This document shows positions 25,340 through 34,201 of a stretch of DNA of 64,000 nucleotides, piece by piece (the stretch's first letter is position 1; each line of letters starts with the position of its first letter). The position numbers were made by a program, and so were the translations under genes. Under the pieces are notes generated by a model. That model did not search any database. It saw only the letters and a program-made list of their open reading frames with translations, and was not told the origin of the DNA. Origin of the DNA: Limnohabitans sp. T6-20 (lineage in GTDB: Bacteria; Pseudomonadota; Gammaproteobacteria; Burkholderiales; Burkholderiaceae_C); assembly GCF_003063505.1 (NCBI RefSeq), contig NZ_NERW01000002.1:930001-994000 (forward strand). The letters run 5' to 3'.

Positions 25340-26476
25340 ATGTCTTTCATCAATTACGTCACCCAGATCCAGATCGACTTTGGCGCAGTCAAATTGCTCC
25401 AGGCCGAATGCGAGCGCGTGGGCATCCACAAACCACTGATCGTGACCGATGCGGGCGTCAAAGCCGCAGGCGTGCTGCAAAAAGCCCTCGACGCCCTGCC
25501 CAGCCTGCCCGTCACCGTGTTTGACCAAACCCCCTCAAACCCGACCGAGTCGGCCGTGCGCGCTGCAGCGGCCATGTACAAAGCCCACGGCTGCGACGGC
25601 CTGATCGCGGTGGGCGGCGGCTCAGCGATTGATTGCGCCAAAGGCGTGGCGATTGCCGTCAGCCATGAAGGCCCGCTCAAGACCTACGCCACCATCGAAG
25701 GCGGCTCGCTCAAGATCACCGACCGGGTGGCCCCGATCATCGCGGTGCCCACCACCAGCGGCACCGGCAGCGAAGTGGCCCGGGGGGCGATTTTGATTCT
25801 GGACGACGGCCGTAAAGTCGGCTTTCACAGCTGGTTCATCGTGCCCAAAGCGGCCATTTGCGACCCCGAACTGACCTTTGGCCTACCGCCCATGCTCACA
25901 GCGGCCACCGGCATGGACGCCATCGCGCACTGCATGGAAACCTTCATGGCCGCGCCCTTCAATCCGCCTGCAGACGGCATTGCGTTGGATGGTTTGGCCC
26001 GGGGCTGGGCAAACATCGAGCGTGCCACCACCAACGGCCAGGACCGCGAAGCGCGCCTGAACATGATGAGCGCCAGCATGCAGGGGGCCATGGCCTTCCA
26101 AAAAGGCCTGGGTTGCGTGCATTCACTCAGCCACAGCCTGGGGGGCGTGAACCCGCGCCTGCACCATGGGACTTTGAACGCCATGTTTTTGCCTGCTGTG
26201 GTGAAATTCAACGCCGTTGCCGAAACCGTGCAAAAAGAAAACCGCCTGAACCGCATGGCCCAAGCCATGGGCCTGCAAAGCGGCTCGGACATCCCCGACG
26301 CCATCAAAGACATGAGTGCGCGCCTGGGACTGCCTGCCGGTTTAGGGGCAATGGGCGTGACCGAAAGCCTGTTTGACGCGGTGATCACTGGCGCGCTGGC
26401 CGACCATTGCCACAAAACCAACCCGCGCATTGCTTCAGCAGACGAATACCGGGACATGCTGCTGACCAGCATGTAA
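25340..26476 (+). CDS. Iron-containing (type III) alcohol dehydrogenase
   Basis: A 378-residue NAD(P)-dependent dehydrogenase of the group III family. The nucleotide-binding motif VGGGSAIDCAKG is near residues 91-102. Iron ligands are the Asp and His in MDAIAHCME and the histidines of HSLSHSLGG and HHGTLNA. The ATG at 25340 (MSFINYVTQIQID) is chosen because it gives the normal family length; the upstream open frame is not conserved-looking. The 190-bp gap to the divergent esterase holds its promoter, but I see no convincing boxes. Specific substrate cannot be told from sequence. Confidence 0.9.
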   Translation: MSFINYVTQIQIDFGAVKLLQAECERVGIHKPLIVTDAGVKAAGVLQKALDALPSLPVTVFDQTPSNPTESAVRAAAAMYKAHGCDGLIAVGGGSAIDCAKGVAIAVSHEGPLKTYATIEGGSLKITDRVAPIIAVPTTSGTGSEVARGAILILDDGRKVGFHSWFIVPKAAICDPELTFGLPPMLTAATGMDAIAHCMETFMAAPFNPPADGIALDGLARGWANIERATTNGQDREARLNMMSASMQGAMAFQKGLGCVHSLSHSLGGVNPRLHHGTLNAMFLPAVVKFNAVAETVQKENRLNRMAQAMGLQSGSDIPDAIKDMSARLGLPAGLGAMGVTESLFDAVITGALADHCHKTNPRIASADEYRDMLLTSM

Positions 26477-26539
26477 GACTGGCTGAAAGCCTGTTTTTGA
26501 AGGCGCTCACCCCTGTGAGCGAATGTCAGCCTGTCAATA

Positions 26540-26935
26540 TCAGCCCACTGAGCGTGTGGGCGCAGGACGCTTTTTCAAACGGGCTTTGGCCCTCTCGCGT
26601 GCCTGCGCTTTGGCCACATGCCCGCGCAAAGCGGCGTCCCACGCCGACCAGGCCCAGCGCACGGCCTCGGCGGGCTCGTCAAAGATCGAGTCTGGAGCCA
26701 ACCAGTAAGACAAAGCCACTTCCCTGCCCTTCATGGGGTAGGTAAAGGGGGTGAGACCGAGGGCCTCAAAGTCGGGGCGGTTTTGCTCGTCCACCTTCAG
26801 GTACAGCTGCTGGTTCATGACGATGGCGAACATCAGGCCTTCGTGGTAAAGGCCGTGGCCACCAAACATCGGGCGGGCCGAAACCGACCCCAAACCTTCC
26901 AGCAGTTCCTGCACAAAGGGAATGAAGTCGCTCAT
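26540..26935 (-). CDS. TfoX N-terminal-domain protein
   Basis: A 131-residue protein made almost entirely of a TfoX-N domain (about 5-105), marked by SARPMFGGHGLYHEGLMFAIV and LYLKVDEQNRPDFEALG. A basic tail (KAQARERAKARLKKRPAPTR) follows. It lacks the C-terminal TfoX domain of the Haemophilus competence regulator, as do many stand-alone members whose role is unknown. The ATG at 26935 gives the family start MSDFIPFVQELL; an upstream extension would overlap trhO. It follows trhO by 25 bp. Confidence 0.85.
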   Translation of the reverse strand: MSDFIPFVQELLEGLGSVSARPMFGGHGLYHEGLMFAIVMNQQLYLKVDEQNRPDFEALGLTPFTYPMKGREVALSYWLAPDSIFDEPAEAVRWAWSAWDAALRGHVAKAQARERAKARLKKRPAPTRSVG

Positions 26936-26960
26936 GCCGCAGTCGTGAGGGCTTGGGCGT

Positions 26961-27914
26961 TCAGGGTGCGTCGTGCGAGGGCATTTTGGCACCCACATGC
27001 ACCTCGCCCCGCGCTTCGGCCAGCTCCACTTGGCGTTGGCGTTCGGCCAGTTTTTCTTTTTGCTCGGGCGTGCGCTGGTCGTGGCAGTGGGCGCAGCTCA
27101 CGCCCAACACGTAATGCGGCGACTGCTTGTCCTGTTCGCTCAGCGGCCAGCGGCAAGAGCGGCACAGGTCGTGGTGGCCAACACCCAGGCCGTGGCCCAC
27201 GCTCACGCGCTCGTCGAACACAAAACAGTCGCCTTCCCAGGTGCTTTGCTCGGGCGGGATTTCTTCAAGGTACTTCAGGATGCCGCCTTCGAGGTGATAG
27301 ACCTCTTCAAAGCCGCGCATTTTCATGAGCGCCGTGGATTTTTCGCAGCGGATGCCGCCTGTGCAGAACATGGCCACTTTGGTTTTTTTGGCGGCCTCGC
27401 CTTGCAGGTTCTCCTGCGCGTCCAGCCAGGCGGGCAGCTGCACAAAGGTCTTGATGTTCGGGTTGATCGCGCCCTTGAAGGTGCCAATCGCCACCTCGTA
27501 ATCGTTGCGCGTGTCGATCACCACCACATCCGGGTCGGCCAGCAAAGCGTTCCAGTCGGCGGGCTTAACGTATTGGCCCACGGTCTTGTTCGGGTCCAGC
27601 TCGGGCACGTGCAAGGTCACGATCTCTTTTTTCAGCTTGACCTTCATGCGGGTGAACGGCGGCTTGGGGCTCCAGGATTCTTTGTGTTGCAAGGTGGCCA
27701 GGCGCGGATCGGCATGCAAAAACGCCAGCACAGCGCGGATGCCCGACTCGGGCCCGGCAATCGTGCCGTTGATGCCCTCGTGCGCCAGCAGCAGCGTGCC
27801 TTTGACGTCATTGGCCTCGCAACAGGCTTGCAAAGGCGCTTGCAGATCAACGAAGTCGGGCAGATCGACGAATTTGTAGAGGGCGGCGGTGAGGTACTGG
27901 GCGGCAGATTGCAT
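26961..27914 (-). CDS. trhO: tRNA uridine(34) hydroxylase TrhO (rhodanese-domain protein)
   Basis: A 317-residue YceA/TrhO protein, which makes 5-hydroxyuridine at position 34 of certain tRNAs using oxygen. An N-terminal ferredoxin-like domain (residues 1-110) contains [14 protein letters not shown], and a rhodanese domain (about 125-220) has active-site Cys184 in [14 protein letters not shown]-terminal zinc-finger-like segment ([16 protein letters not shown]) completes it. The ATG at 27914 begins at the conserved first domain; the in-frame codon at 27953 would overlap the DUF1330 gene. Length is close to E. coli TrhO (350). Confidence 0.92.
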   Translation of the reverse strand: MQSAAQYLTAALYKFVDLPDFVDLQAPLQACCEANDVKGTLLLAHEGINGTIAGPESGIRAVLAFLHADPRLATLQHKESWSPKPPFTRMKVKLKKEIVTLHVPELDPNKTVGQYVKPADWNALLADPDVVVIDTRNDYEVAIGTFKGAINPNIKTFVQLPAWLDAQENLQGEAAKKTKVAMFCTGGIRCEKSTALMKMRGFEEVYHLEGGILKYLEEIPPEQSTWEGDCFVFDERVSVGHGLGVGHHDLCRSCRWPLSEQDKQSPHYVLGVSCAHCHDQRTPEQKEKLAERQRQVELAEARGEVHVGAKMPSHDAP

Positions 27915-27942
27915 GGGGTGATTATCCCTTCTGTGCGAGGGG

Positions 27943-28230
27943 TCAGGCCTCATAAGTCAACAACACCACATCAGCGGCTTCCTGGCGCAAGGCAATGAGT
28001 GCCTGATACGCCGGCGAGCTGTGCCAACCGTCTGCATCGGCCAGTGAGGGAAAACGAATCACCACGATGTCGGCATGCGGGCATTCCCCGGAGAGCGCTT
28101 TGACCTGATTGCCGCGAAACACCAGCTCGCCACGCCAGGGCGTCAGGGTCGCGAGCACCTGGCCCCGGTATTGGGCCCATTTTTCTGGATTTTTGACGGT
28201 CATTTGACCCACAACGTAGGCATGAGACAT
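27943..28230 (-). CDS. DUF1330 family protein
   Basis: A 95-residue protein of the DUF1330 ferredoxin-like (Dabb-related) family. Recognisable parts are [20 protein letters not shown] at the start and [23 protein letters not shown] in the second half. Family members are small dimeric proteins with no firmly known function. It lies 9 bp from the patatin gene and 28 bp from trhO, all leftward. Confidence 0.88.
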   Translation of the reverse strand: MSHAYVVGQMTVKNPEKWAQYRGQVLATLTPWRGELVFRGNQVKALSGECPHADIVVIRFPSLADADGWHSSPAYQALIALRQEAADVVLLTYEA

Positions 28231-28239
28231 GGCAGCTCC

Positions 28240-29325
28240 TTATAAGGCTTGAACCTTCAGCAGGCTGGGTGCAGCCAGCCATTGAGAAAACTCATCCGCC
28301 AATTGCGCACTGGCTTGCACCGCAGCCTGCCAAACCTTCACCCGACCTGCAAAGTCGTGTTCATAGCGCATGAAGTCGTTGCGATCGGGCAATTTGCCAT
28401 TCGGCAAGGTTTTGACCCATTCGGGGTTGGGCGCGAGGACGATGGTGTTGTCCAAAAACGATGTTGCGCCGTGCCGCCACTTGAGGGCTTTGTCCAGCCA
28501 GCCGGGCACCACGTTTTGCTGAAAGTGCGGGTACAGCACGATGGCGCGTTCGGGGCCTTGGCTGGGGGCGGTCCAGTTCAGGTGCAGGTGGTAGTCGGTG
28601 ATGCCGCCGTCCCAATATGCACCAGCAGGTGCGCCGGGGATATCGTGCACGGCTTTCAGCGCAAACGGGATCGAACAGCTGGCTTGCAGCGCGGGCATGA
28701 AGTTGCCCTCGGTCAGTGCCACCTGCCGGGTGCGAAAGTCGCTCGCATCAAAGGGCAGCGGATGCTCTTCGCCTGAAAAAACCACACGCTCCAGCCAGCC
28801 ACCCAAAGCACGTCGGTGCAGGGCATTGCTCAAAAAAGCGCCTGCGTAGCCCAAGGGCGTGGCCACCGGGTGTTCGCGGCGCAGCATGTGCCGCCCGTGC
28901 GATGTGACGATGTGAAGCCGATAGCGTGGATGGCTCAAAACCTGATCGATGCGCCCGCCATAAAAGCTGGTCAGATTGGCCCCAAACGCATCGCTCACTT
29001 GCTGCGCCGTGACCTTTTTTTGACCGGGCAAGACCGCGTAATGCTGCTGAGTGTAGGCGTGCTCCAGTTCTTCAAAGGCCGTGACCGGGTCGTTCAGGCA
29101 GGCCGTGGCCATGCGCCACGCGCCAATCGACGCGCCCACCAGGTCCACGGGTTGGCTGCTTTGCGCCAGCCACTCGCCAAAAATGAAACGGTCCAGCGGC
29201 CCGAGAATCAGCCCTTTGGGCCCACCTGCCGCCCCCGGAATCACGCCAATGTGCTCAGGCCGCAGGCCGTGTTCACGGATGTGGGCCAGGGCTTTGGGGC
29301 CAGCGTGGATGTGGAGGGCTTGCAT
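28240..29325 (-). CDS. Patatin-like phospholipase
   Basis: A 361-residue hydrolase with the patatin fold. The glycine-rich oxyanion loop GAAGGPKG is near residues 32-39, the nucleophile motif GASIG near 63-67, and the dyad Asp in WDGGITDYH near 237. No signal peptide or membrane segment is visible, so a cytoplasmic or peripheral lipid acyl hydrolase is likely. It is between tex and the DUF1330 gene, same strand, 5 bp after tex. Confidence 0.87.
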   Translation of the reverse strand: MQALHIHAGPKALAHIREHGLRPEHIGVIPGAAGGPKGLILGPLDRFIFGEWLAQSSQPVDLVGASIGAWRMATACLNDPVTAFEELEHAYTQQHYAVLPGQKKVTAQQVSDAFGANLTSFYGGRIDQVLSHPRYRLHIVTSHGRHMLRREHPVATPLGYAGAFLSNALHRRALGGWLERVVFSGEEHPLPFDASDFRTRQVALTEGNFMPALQASCSIPFALKAVHDIPGAPAGAYWDGGITDYHLHLNWTAPSQGPERAIVLYPHFQQNVVPGWLDKALKWRHGATSFLDNTIVLAPNPEWVKTLPNGKLPDRNDFMRYEHDFAGRVKVWQAAVQASAQLADEFSQWLAAPSLLKVQAL

Positions 29326-29330
29326 GGGTT

Positions 29331-31697
29331 TTACTTCTTGAGGCCCTGCAGCTTGGCAAACGCGCTGGCCATGGCCGAGCCAGCGGCTGCGGACGGCGAG
29401 GTGTAACCCCCACCCGATCCCCCGCCGCGCTGACGGTTGCCTGGCCCTGCCCCTTCAAACTTGTTGTCGCGAGGGCCATCGCGCCTGGCGGGCGCAGCGT
29501 CCAGCTTCATGGTCAGGCTGATGCGCTTGCGGGCCACATCGACTTCGAGCACCTTCACTTTGACGATGTCACCGGTCTTGACCACCTCGCGGGCGTCGGT
29601 CACAAACTTGTTGGCCAGCTGGCTCACATGCACCAGGCCATCCTGGTGCACGCCCAAATCGACAAACGCGCCGAACTGGGCCACGTTGCTCACAGTGCCC
29701 TCCAAGGTCATGCCTTCTTTCAGGTCCTTGATGTCTTCTACACCATCGGCCAGGCGGGCCACTTTGAAGTCGGGGCGTGGATCACGGCCGGGTTTTTCCA
29801 GCTCGCCCAGGATGTCCTTGATGGTGATCGCACCGAACTTGTCGTTGGCAAACAACTCGGGTTTCAAGGTTTTGAGCACATCGCTGCGGCCCATGATGTC
29901 CTGAACCGGCTTGCCGGTTTTGACAATGATTTGCTCGACCACGGGATAGGTTTCAGGGTGCACGCCCGTCATGTCGAGTGGGTTGTCACCGCCACGGATG
30001 CGCAAAAAGCCCGCACTTTGCTCGAAGGTTTTGGCCCCAAGACCGGTCACTTTGAGCAGGTCTTGTCGTGTTTTGAACACGCCATTGGCATCGCGCCAGC
30101 GCACCACGGCCTTGGCCACGCTGCCCGACAGGCCCGACACGCGGGTCAGCAGCGGCACGCTGGCGGTGTTCAGGTCCACGCCCACCGAGTTCACGCAGTC
30201 TTCGACCACGGCATCCAGGGTTTTGGCCAGCTCGCTCTGGTTCACGTCGTGCTGGTATTGGCCCACACCGATCGCTTTGGGGTCGATCTTGACCAGCTCG
30301 GACAGAGGGTCTTGCAAACGGCGGGCAATGGAGGCCGCGCCGCGCAGGCTCACGTCCACATCGGGCATTTCCTGGCTGGCAAATTCACTGGCGCTGTACA
30401 CCGAAGCGCCCGCTTCGCTGACCACCACTTTTTGAATCTCAACACCGTCACGAAGGCGGGCCAGTTGTTTGATCAGGTCACCGGCCAGCTTGTCGGTCTC
30501 GCGGCTGGCCGTGCCGTTGCCAATGGCAATCAGATTGACGTTGTGCTTTTCGCACAACTTGGCGAGGGTGAAGAGCGAGCCTTCCCAGTCCTTGCGCGGC
30601 TCATGAGGGTAGACGGTGGAGGTGTCGACCAGCTTGCCGGTGGCATCCACCACGGCCACTTTCACGCCGGTGCGGATGCCCGGGTCCAGGCCCATGACCA
30701 CACGGGGGCCGGCGGGGGCGGCCAGCAGCAGGTCGCGCAGGTTGTCACTGAACACCTTGATGGCCACTTTTTCGGCTTCTTCGCGCAGGCGTGCAAACAA
30801 ATCGCGCTCGGTGGACAGGCTCAGTTTCACGCGCCAGGTCCAGGCCACGCACTTGCGGATCAGGTCGTCCGAGGGCCGGGCCGCGTGGCTCCAGCCCAGG
30901 TGCATGGCGATCTTGCCTTCAGCGATGCTGGGCTTGCCGGGCTCGGGTTCCACGGGCAGCACCAGCTTGGCGTCCAGCATCTCCAAAGCACGGCCACGGA
31001 ACACGGCCAGCGCACGGTGCGAAGGCACCCGGCCAATCGGCTCGTCGTAGTCAAAGTAATCGCGGAACTTGGACACATCGGCGTTGTTTTCGTCCTTGCC
31101 GTCGGCCAGCTTGCTTTTGAAGAGGCCCTCGTTCCACAGCCATTCGCGCAGTGTCTGCACCAAAGACGCATCTTCGGCCCAGCGCTCGCTGAGCAAATCA
31201 CGCACACCGTCCAGCACGGCGGCGGTGGTCGTGAAGTCGGCCCCTTCGATCGCACCTGCGGCCAGCACATAGGCTTGCGCTTCGGCGTGCGGGCCGAGCG
31301 TGGGGTCGGCAAACAGTTTGTCGGCCAGCGGCTCCAGCCCGGCTTCGCGGGCAATCATGCCCTTGGTGCGGCGCTTGGGCTTGAAGGGCAAATACAAATC
31401 TTCCAACTCTTGCTTGGTGGGCGCGGCGTCGATGGCGGCCAGCAAGTCGGGCGTCATCTTGCCCTGCTCGGTGATGCTTTTGATCACGGCGGCGCGGCGG
31501 TCTTCCAGTTCACGCAGGTAGCCCAGGCGCGACTCCAGCTCGCGCAGCTGGATGTCGTCCAGCCCACCGGTCACTTCCTTGCGGTAACGGGCAATGAAAG
31601 GGACGGTGGCTCCACCGTCCAGCAATTCCACAGCGGTTTTGACCTGCTCAGGGCGGATCCGGATTTCTGCGGCCAGTTGGGCCAGGATTTTGGGCAT
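29331..31697 (-). CDS. tex: Tex-family RNA-binding transcription accessory protein
   Basis: A 788-residue Tex protein. In order: an N-terminal helical region with the family start (VPFIARYRKEVTGGLDD), a YqgF/RuvC-like domain (VMGLDPGIRTGVKVAVVD, about 335), helix-hairpin-helix motifs (GLSGSVAKAVVRWRD to TGLGAKTFEQSAGFLRI) and an S1 RNA-binding domain (GMTLEGTVSNVAQFGAFVDLG, about 655-725). The tail is Gly/Arg-rich and disordered-looking. Tex binds nucleic acid and influences transcription or RNA processing. It is highly conserved, and the length is standard. Confidence 0.96.
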   Translation of the reverse strand: MPKILAQLAAEIRIRPEQVKTAVELLDGGATVPFIARYRKEVTGGLDDIQLRELESRLGYLRELEDRRAAVIKSITEQGKMTPDLLAAIDAAPTKQELEDLYLPFKPKRRTKGMIAREAGLEPLADKLFADPTLGPHAEAQAYVLAAGAIEGADFTTTAAVLDGVRDLLSERWAEDASLVQTLREWLWNEGLFKSKLADGKDENNADVSKFRDYFDYDEPIGRVPSHRALAVFRGRALEMLDAKLVLPVEPEPGKPSIAEGKIAMHLGWSHAARPSDDLIRKCVAWTWRVKLSLSTERDLFARLREEAEKVAIKVFSDNLRDLLLAAPAGPRVVMGLDPGIRTGVKVAVVDATGKLVDTSTVYPHEPRKDWEGSLFTLAKLCEKHNVNLIAIGNGTASRETDKLAGDLIKQLARLRDGVEIQKVVVSEAGASVYSASEFASQEMPDVDVSLRGAASIARRLQDPLSELVKIDPKAIGVGQYQHDVNQSELAKTLDAVVEDCVNSVGVDLNTASVPLLTRVSGLSGSVAKAVVRWRDANGVFKTRQDLLKVTGLGAKTFEQSAGFLRIRGGDNPLDMTGVHPETYPVVEQIIVKTGKPVQDIMGRSDVLKTLKPELFANDKFGAITIKDILGELEKPGRDPRPDFKVARLADGVEDIKDLKEGMTLEGTVSNVAQFGAFVDLGVHQDGLVHVSQLANKFVTDAREVVKTGDIVKVKVLEVDVARKRISLTMKLDAAPARRDGPRDNKFEGAGPGNRQRGGGSGGGYTSPSAAAGSAMASAFAKLQGLKK

Positions 31698-31913
31698 GTC
31701 TCAGGTCACATCTTTAGGGGGAAAGCGGGCGAGTTTGCCACAAGCAGGAAGCACCAATCCTGCACAAGACGCAAACTGACAATTCACAGTTTTAGTGTTA
31801 AATAATCTTAAAAACAAAAAACAATCCCATAATTTCACAAATTTATAGACATCAAACCATCAAAACTGTAAACTAGCCTCAAACTAACAAAACAGTCAAT
31901 TGAGGGAGTGATC

Positions 31914-32303
31914 ATGAATTTGACAATTCAAAACGGTATCGGTGTCACCAAACGGTTGGGCATGATGGTCTTGGTCTGTTTGTCCATGGTCTTGACAGGA
32001 TGCCAAACCATGGGTGGCGGCGTGATCCCGAGTGCTGAATACGAAAAGTTCACGCCCAAACCCACAGAAAAGCGGATCATGAAAGAGGTCAACTTGCGCT
32101 GGGAAGTTCGCGATGATGTGGCCCAATATTGCGCCAAGTCCATCGGCATGGGTCGGGAGCAGGCTTACATCACCCCACCAGTGGCTTGTGCGGTTTGGCA
32201 TGTCCAGCGCCAAGAATGCGTGATCGTGACGGGCAAAGAAACCTCTCATGTGGCTTTGGGCCACGAAGTTCGCCACTGTTTTGAAGGCCACTTCCACAAA
32301 TAA
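31914..32303 (+). CDS. Small lipoprotein with an HExxH zincin-like motif
   Basis: A 129-residue protein with a lipobox (VLTGC, acylated Cys30) after a hydrophobic signal segment. Close to the C terminus is HEVRH (117-121), followed by CFEGHFH with further histidines at 126 and 128. HExxH is the metal-binding and catalytic motif of zincin metalloproteases, and the extra His could be a third ligand. The chain is very short for an active protease, so this may be a minimal zincin or a metal-binding relic. The ATG at 31914 has GAGGGAG upstream. The preceding 216 bp (31,698-31,913) is strikingly AT-rich and must contain the promoter. Confidence 0.75.
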   Translation: MNLTIQNGIGVTKRLGMMVLVCLSMVLTGCQTMGGGVIPSAEYEKFTPKPTEKRIMKEVNLRWEVRDDVAQYCAKSIGMGREQAYITPPVACAVWHVQRQECVIVTGKETSHVALGHEVRHCFEGHFHK

Positions 32304-32315
32304 ACCACCGAGACC

Positions 32316-32331
32316 GAGCGCATTTGCGCTC
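32316..32331. terminator. Possible terminator hairpin between convergent genes
   Basis: GAGCGC (32316-32321), loop ATTT, GCGCTC (32326-32331), followed 14 bases later by a run of five T. It lies 13 bp after the lipoprotein stop, opposite the SDR gene. The gap before the T-run makes it a weak intrinsic terminator. Confidence 0.35.
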
Positions 32332-32353
32332 AGTCCCTGGGGGTTTTTGTGCT

Positions 32354-33259
32354 TTAGATGCTGCGCAAGGCTTTGCGCAAGCCCTCCCCCACTTCGGGCC
32401 TGGCGGCAAAGGGGTCCGGTGGGTTGGTACCCTGAACAATCGCCTCCATCCGGCTTTGCACGTTGCCCAAAGCGTGTGGGTGGCTGTAAATATAGAACTG
32501 CCCTGAGGCCACGGCATCAAACACCTTCTGCGCCACATCGGCCGCAGACACCTTGCCACTTCCAACAGCTTTATCAGTTTGAGCCTGCCCAATCAACTGG
32601 CTGGCGGTCGGTTTGTCGGCAGCCAATGCGGCCGGGCGATTGCGTTCGCTGTGACTGATGCCGGTGGCCACGAAATACGGGCACAACACACTGGCACTGA
32701 CTTGGTCACTGACCAGCTGCAAGTCCTGGTACAAGGTTTCAGTCAGTGACACCACGGCGTGCTTGCTGACGTTGTAAATGCCCATGTTCGGCGGGGTGAG
32801 CAAGCCGGCCATGCTGGCGGTGTTGACGATGTGACCCTGAAAGCTCGGATCGGCCTTGGCGGCTTCGAGCATCATGGGGGTGAACAGGCGTACGCCGTGC
32901 ACCACGCCCCAAAGGTTGACGCCCAGCACCCATTCCCAGTCGGCCACCGAGTTTTCCCAGACCAACCCCCCTGCCCCCACACCCGCGTTGTTGAACACGA
33001 AATTCGGCGCACCAAAGCGCGCCTTCACATCAGCAGCCAGTTGTTCCATGGCCTGGGCGTTTGACACATCGACCTTGCGGGCCAGCACCTGAGCGCCTTG
33101 GGCTTTCATTTCGGCTTCGGCTTTGTCCAAAGCGTCCTGCTGCACATCGACCAGCACCAGGTTCATGCCGAGTTTGGCCCCGATGCGGGCGCATTCCAGG
33201 CCAAAACCAGAACCGGCGCCGGTCAGGACGGCTGTTTTGCCTTTGAAGTTGTTGATCAT
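32354..33259 (-). CDS. Short-chain dehydrogenase/reductase
   Basis: A 301-residue classical SDR. The NAD(P)-binding motif TGAGSGFG is at 14-21, NNAG at about 90-93, the catalytic Ser in NTASMAG and Tyr-x-x-x-Lys in YNVSKHA. Length is above the 250-residue norm because of a C-terminal extension. Its start overlaps the GST-like gene stop by 4 bases. It closes a leftward run of acyl-CoA-related genes; its substrate is unknown. Confidence 0.9.
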   Translation of the reverse strand: MINNFKGKTAVLTGAGSGFGLECARIGAKLGMNLVLVDVQQDALDKAEAEMKAQGAQVLARKVDVSNAQAMEQLAADVKARFGAPNFVFNNAGVGAGGLVWENSVADWEWVLGVNLWGVVHGVRLFTPMMLEAAKADPSFQGHIVNTASMAGLLTPPNMGIYNVSKHAVVSLTETLYQDLQLVSDQVSASVLCPYFVATGISHSERNRPAALAADKPTASQLIGQAQTDKAVGSGKVSAADVAQKVFDAVASGQFYIYSHPHALGNVQSRMEAIVQGTNPPDPFAARPEVGEGLRKALRSI

Positions 33260-34191
33260 GGGGAAACCTTTTTCAATGTGAAGCCCACACGGGGGAAGTG
33301 AACATGGACCGTGCCCGCCCGCTCGTCGCTGCGGCGCAAGGTGTAGCGGGTGCGGGTGGCCGCGACCAGTTCACCCTCGGTCGGCTCCAAGCCAAAGTTG
33401 TCTGCGGCGATCACGACTTGGCTGCCCAGCGCGATGCCGTGCTCGTCCTGGAAGACCTCGCCCTGCACTGCCGCAGGCGTTGAACTGCGGGCGGTTTGCA
33501 AGGCTTCTTCGGCGCTGCATTTGCCGGGTGTGCCGTGGCCGATGGCCTTCATGCGGGCCATCCAGCTTTGGACTTCAGGCGTTGCATCCAAAATGCCCGC
33601 CAGGCCGGGTGTGCGTTCTTGCGTGAACCACAGCGGGTGGTAGACCGCAAAGTCGGCCACGCAAGGCTGTGCGCCGAACAAAAAGTCTTGCCCGTGCAGC
33701 ATGCTGGCAATGCGGCGCAGGTAGCTTTTGTAAGTGGCCCCTGCATCGGCAGATGACATGCGTGCGCCGCCACTGCGCATGGCGGCTCGGTCGGCCACAA
33801 AAGCCTGCACGCCTTCGGCGGGCGCACCCGCAAAGACCTGTGCCACACCAGCGGGCTGAAAGTTATACGCCATGGCGGCGATGAACAAGGCGCTGTCGGC
33901 CCACTGCGCCACGATGCGCGCCGCGCCTTTGACAGCTTCGGGGTAGATCGTGGGTGTCGGTGCACGGTGCTCCAGCACGTCGCAAATGAGCGCGGTGTCG
34001 CAATAAATGTCCGCGCCGATCTGGAGCACCGGGGTTTTGCGGTAACCGCCCGTGAGCGCCGTCAGATCGGGCTTGGGCATGATCATCGGGATGAACACGC
34101 TCTTCCAGGCCAGTTGCTTGTGGCCCAGAATCAGCCGGACCTTTTCTGCAAAAGGCGAGGTCGGGTAATGGTGGAGGATCAGCTCGGACAT
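33256..34191 (-). CDS. Glutathione S-transferase-like protein
   Basis: A 311-residue protein with an N-terminal thioredoxin-like GST domain (LILHHYPTSPFAEKVRLILG, then the cis-Pro segment KTPVLQIG, and the DTALICDVLE motif equivalent to the glutathione-contacting E/D-S/T) and a C-terminal helical domain to about residue 220. A further 90 residues form an unusual C-terminal extension. It might conjugate or isomerise electrophilic substrates in the surrounding degradation cluster. It overlaps the SDR gene by 4 bases and follows the MDR gene by 10. Confidence 0.85.
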   Translation of the reverse strand: MSELILHHYPTSPFAEKVRLILGHKQLAWKSVFIPMIMPKPDLTALTGGYRKTPVLQIGADIYCDTALICDVLEHRAPTPTIYPEAVKGAARIVAQWADSALFIAAMAYNFQPAGVAQVFAGAPAEGVQAFVADRAAMRSGGARMSSADAGATYKSYLRRIASMLHGQDFLFGAQPCVADFAVYHPLWFTQERTPGLAGILDATPEVQSWMARMKAIGHGTPGKCSAEEALQTARSSTPAAVQGEVFQDEHGIALGSQVVIAADNFGLEPTEGELVAATRTRYTLRRSDERAGTVHVHFPRVGFTLKKVSP

Positions 34192-34201
34192 GCGACCCGC
34201 C

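Noticed and set aside
29628..31805. Long rightward open frame opposite tex
   Set aside because: It is fully antisense to a highly conserved gene, His/Gln-rich in the way antisense frames of GC-rich genes are, and has no recognisable domain.
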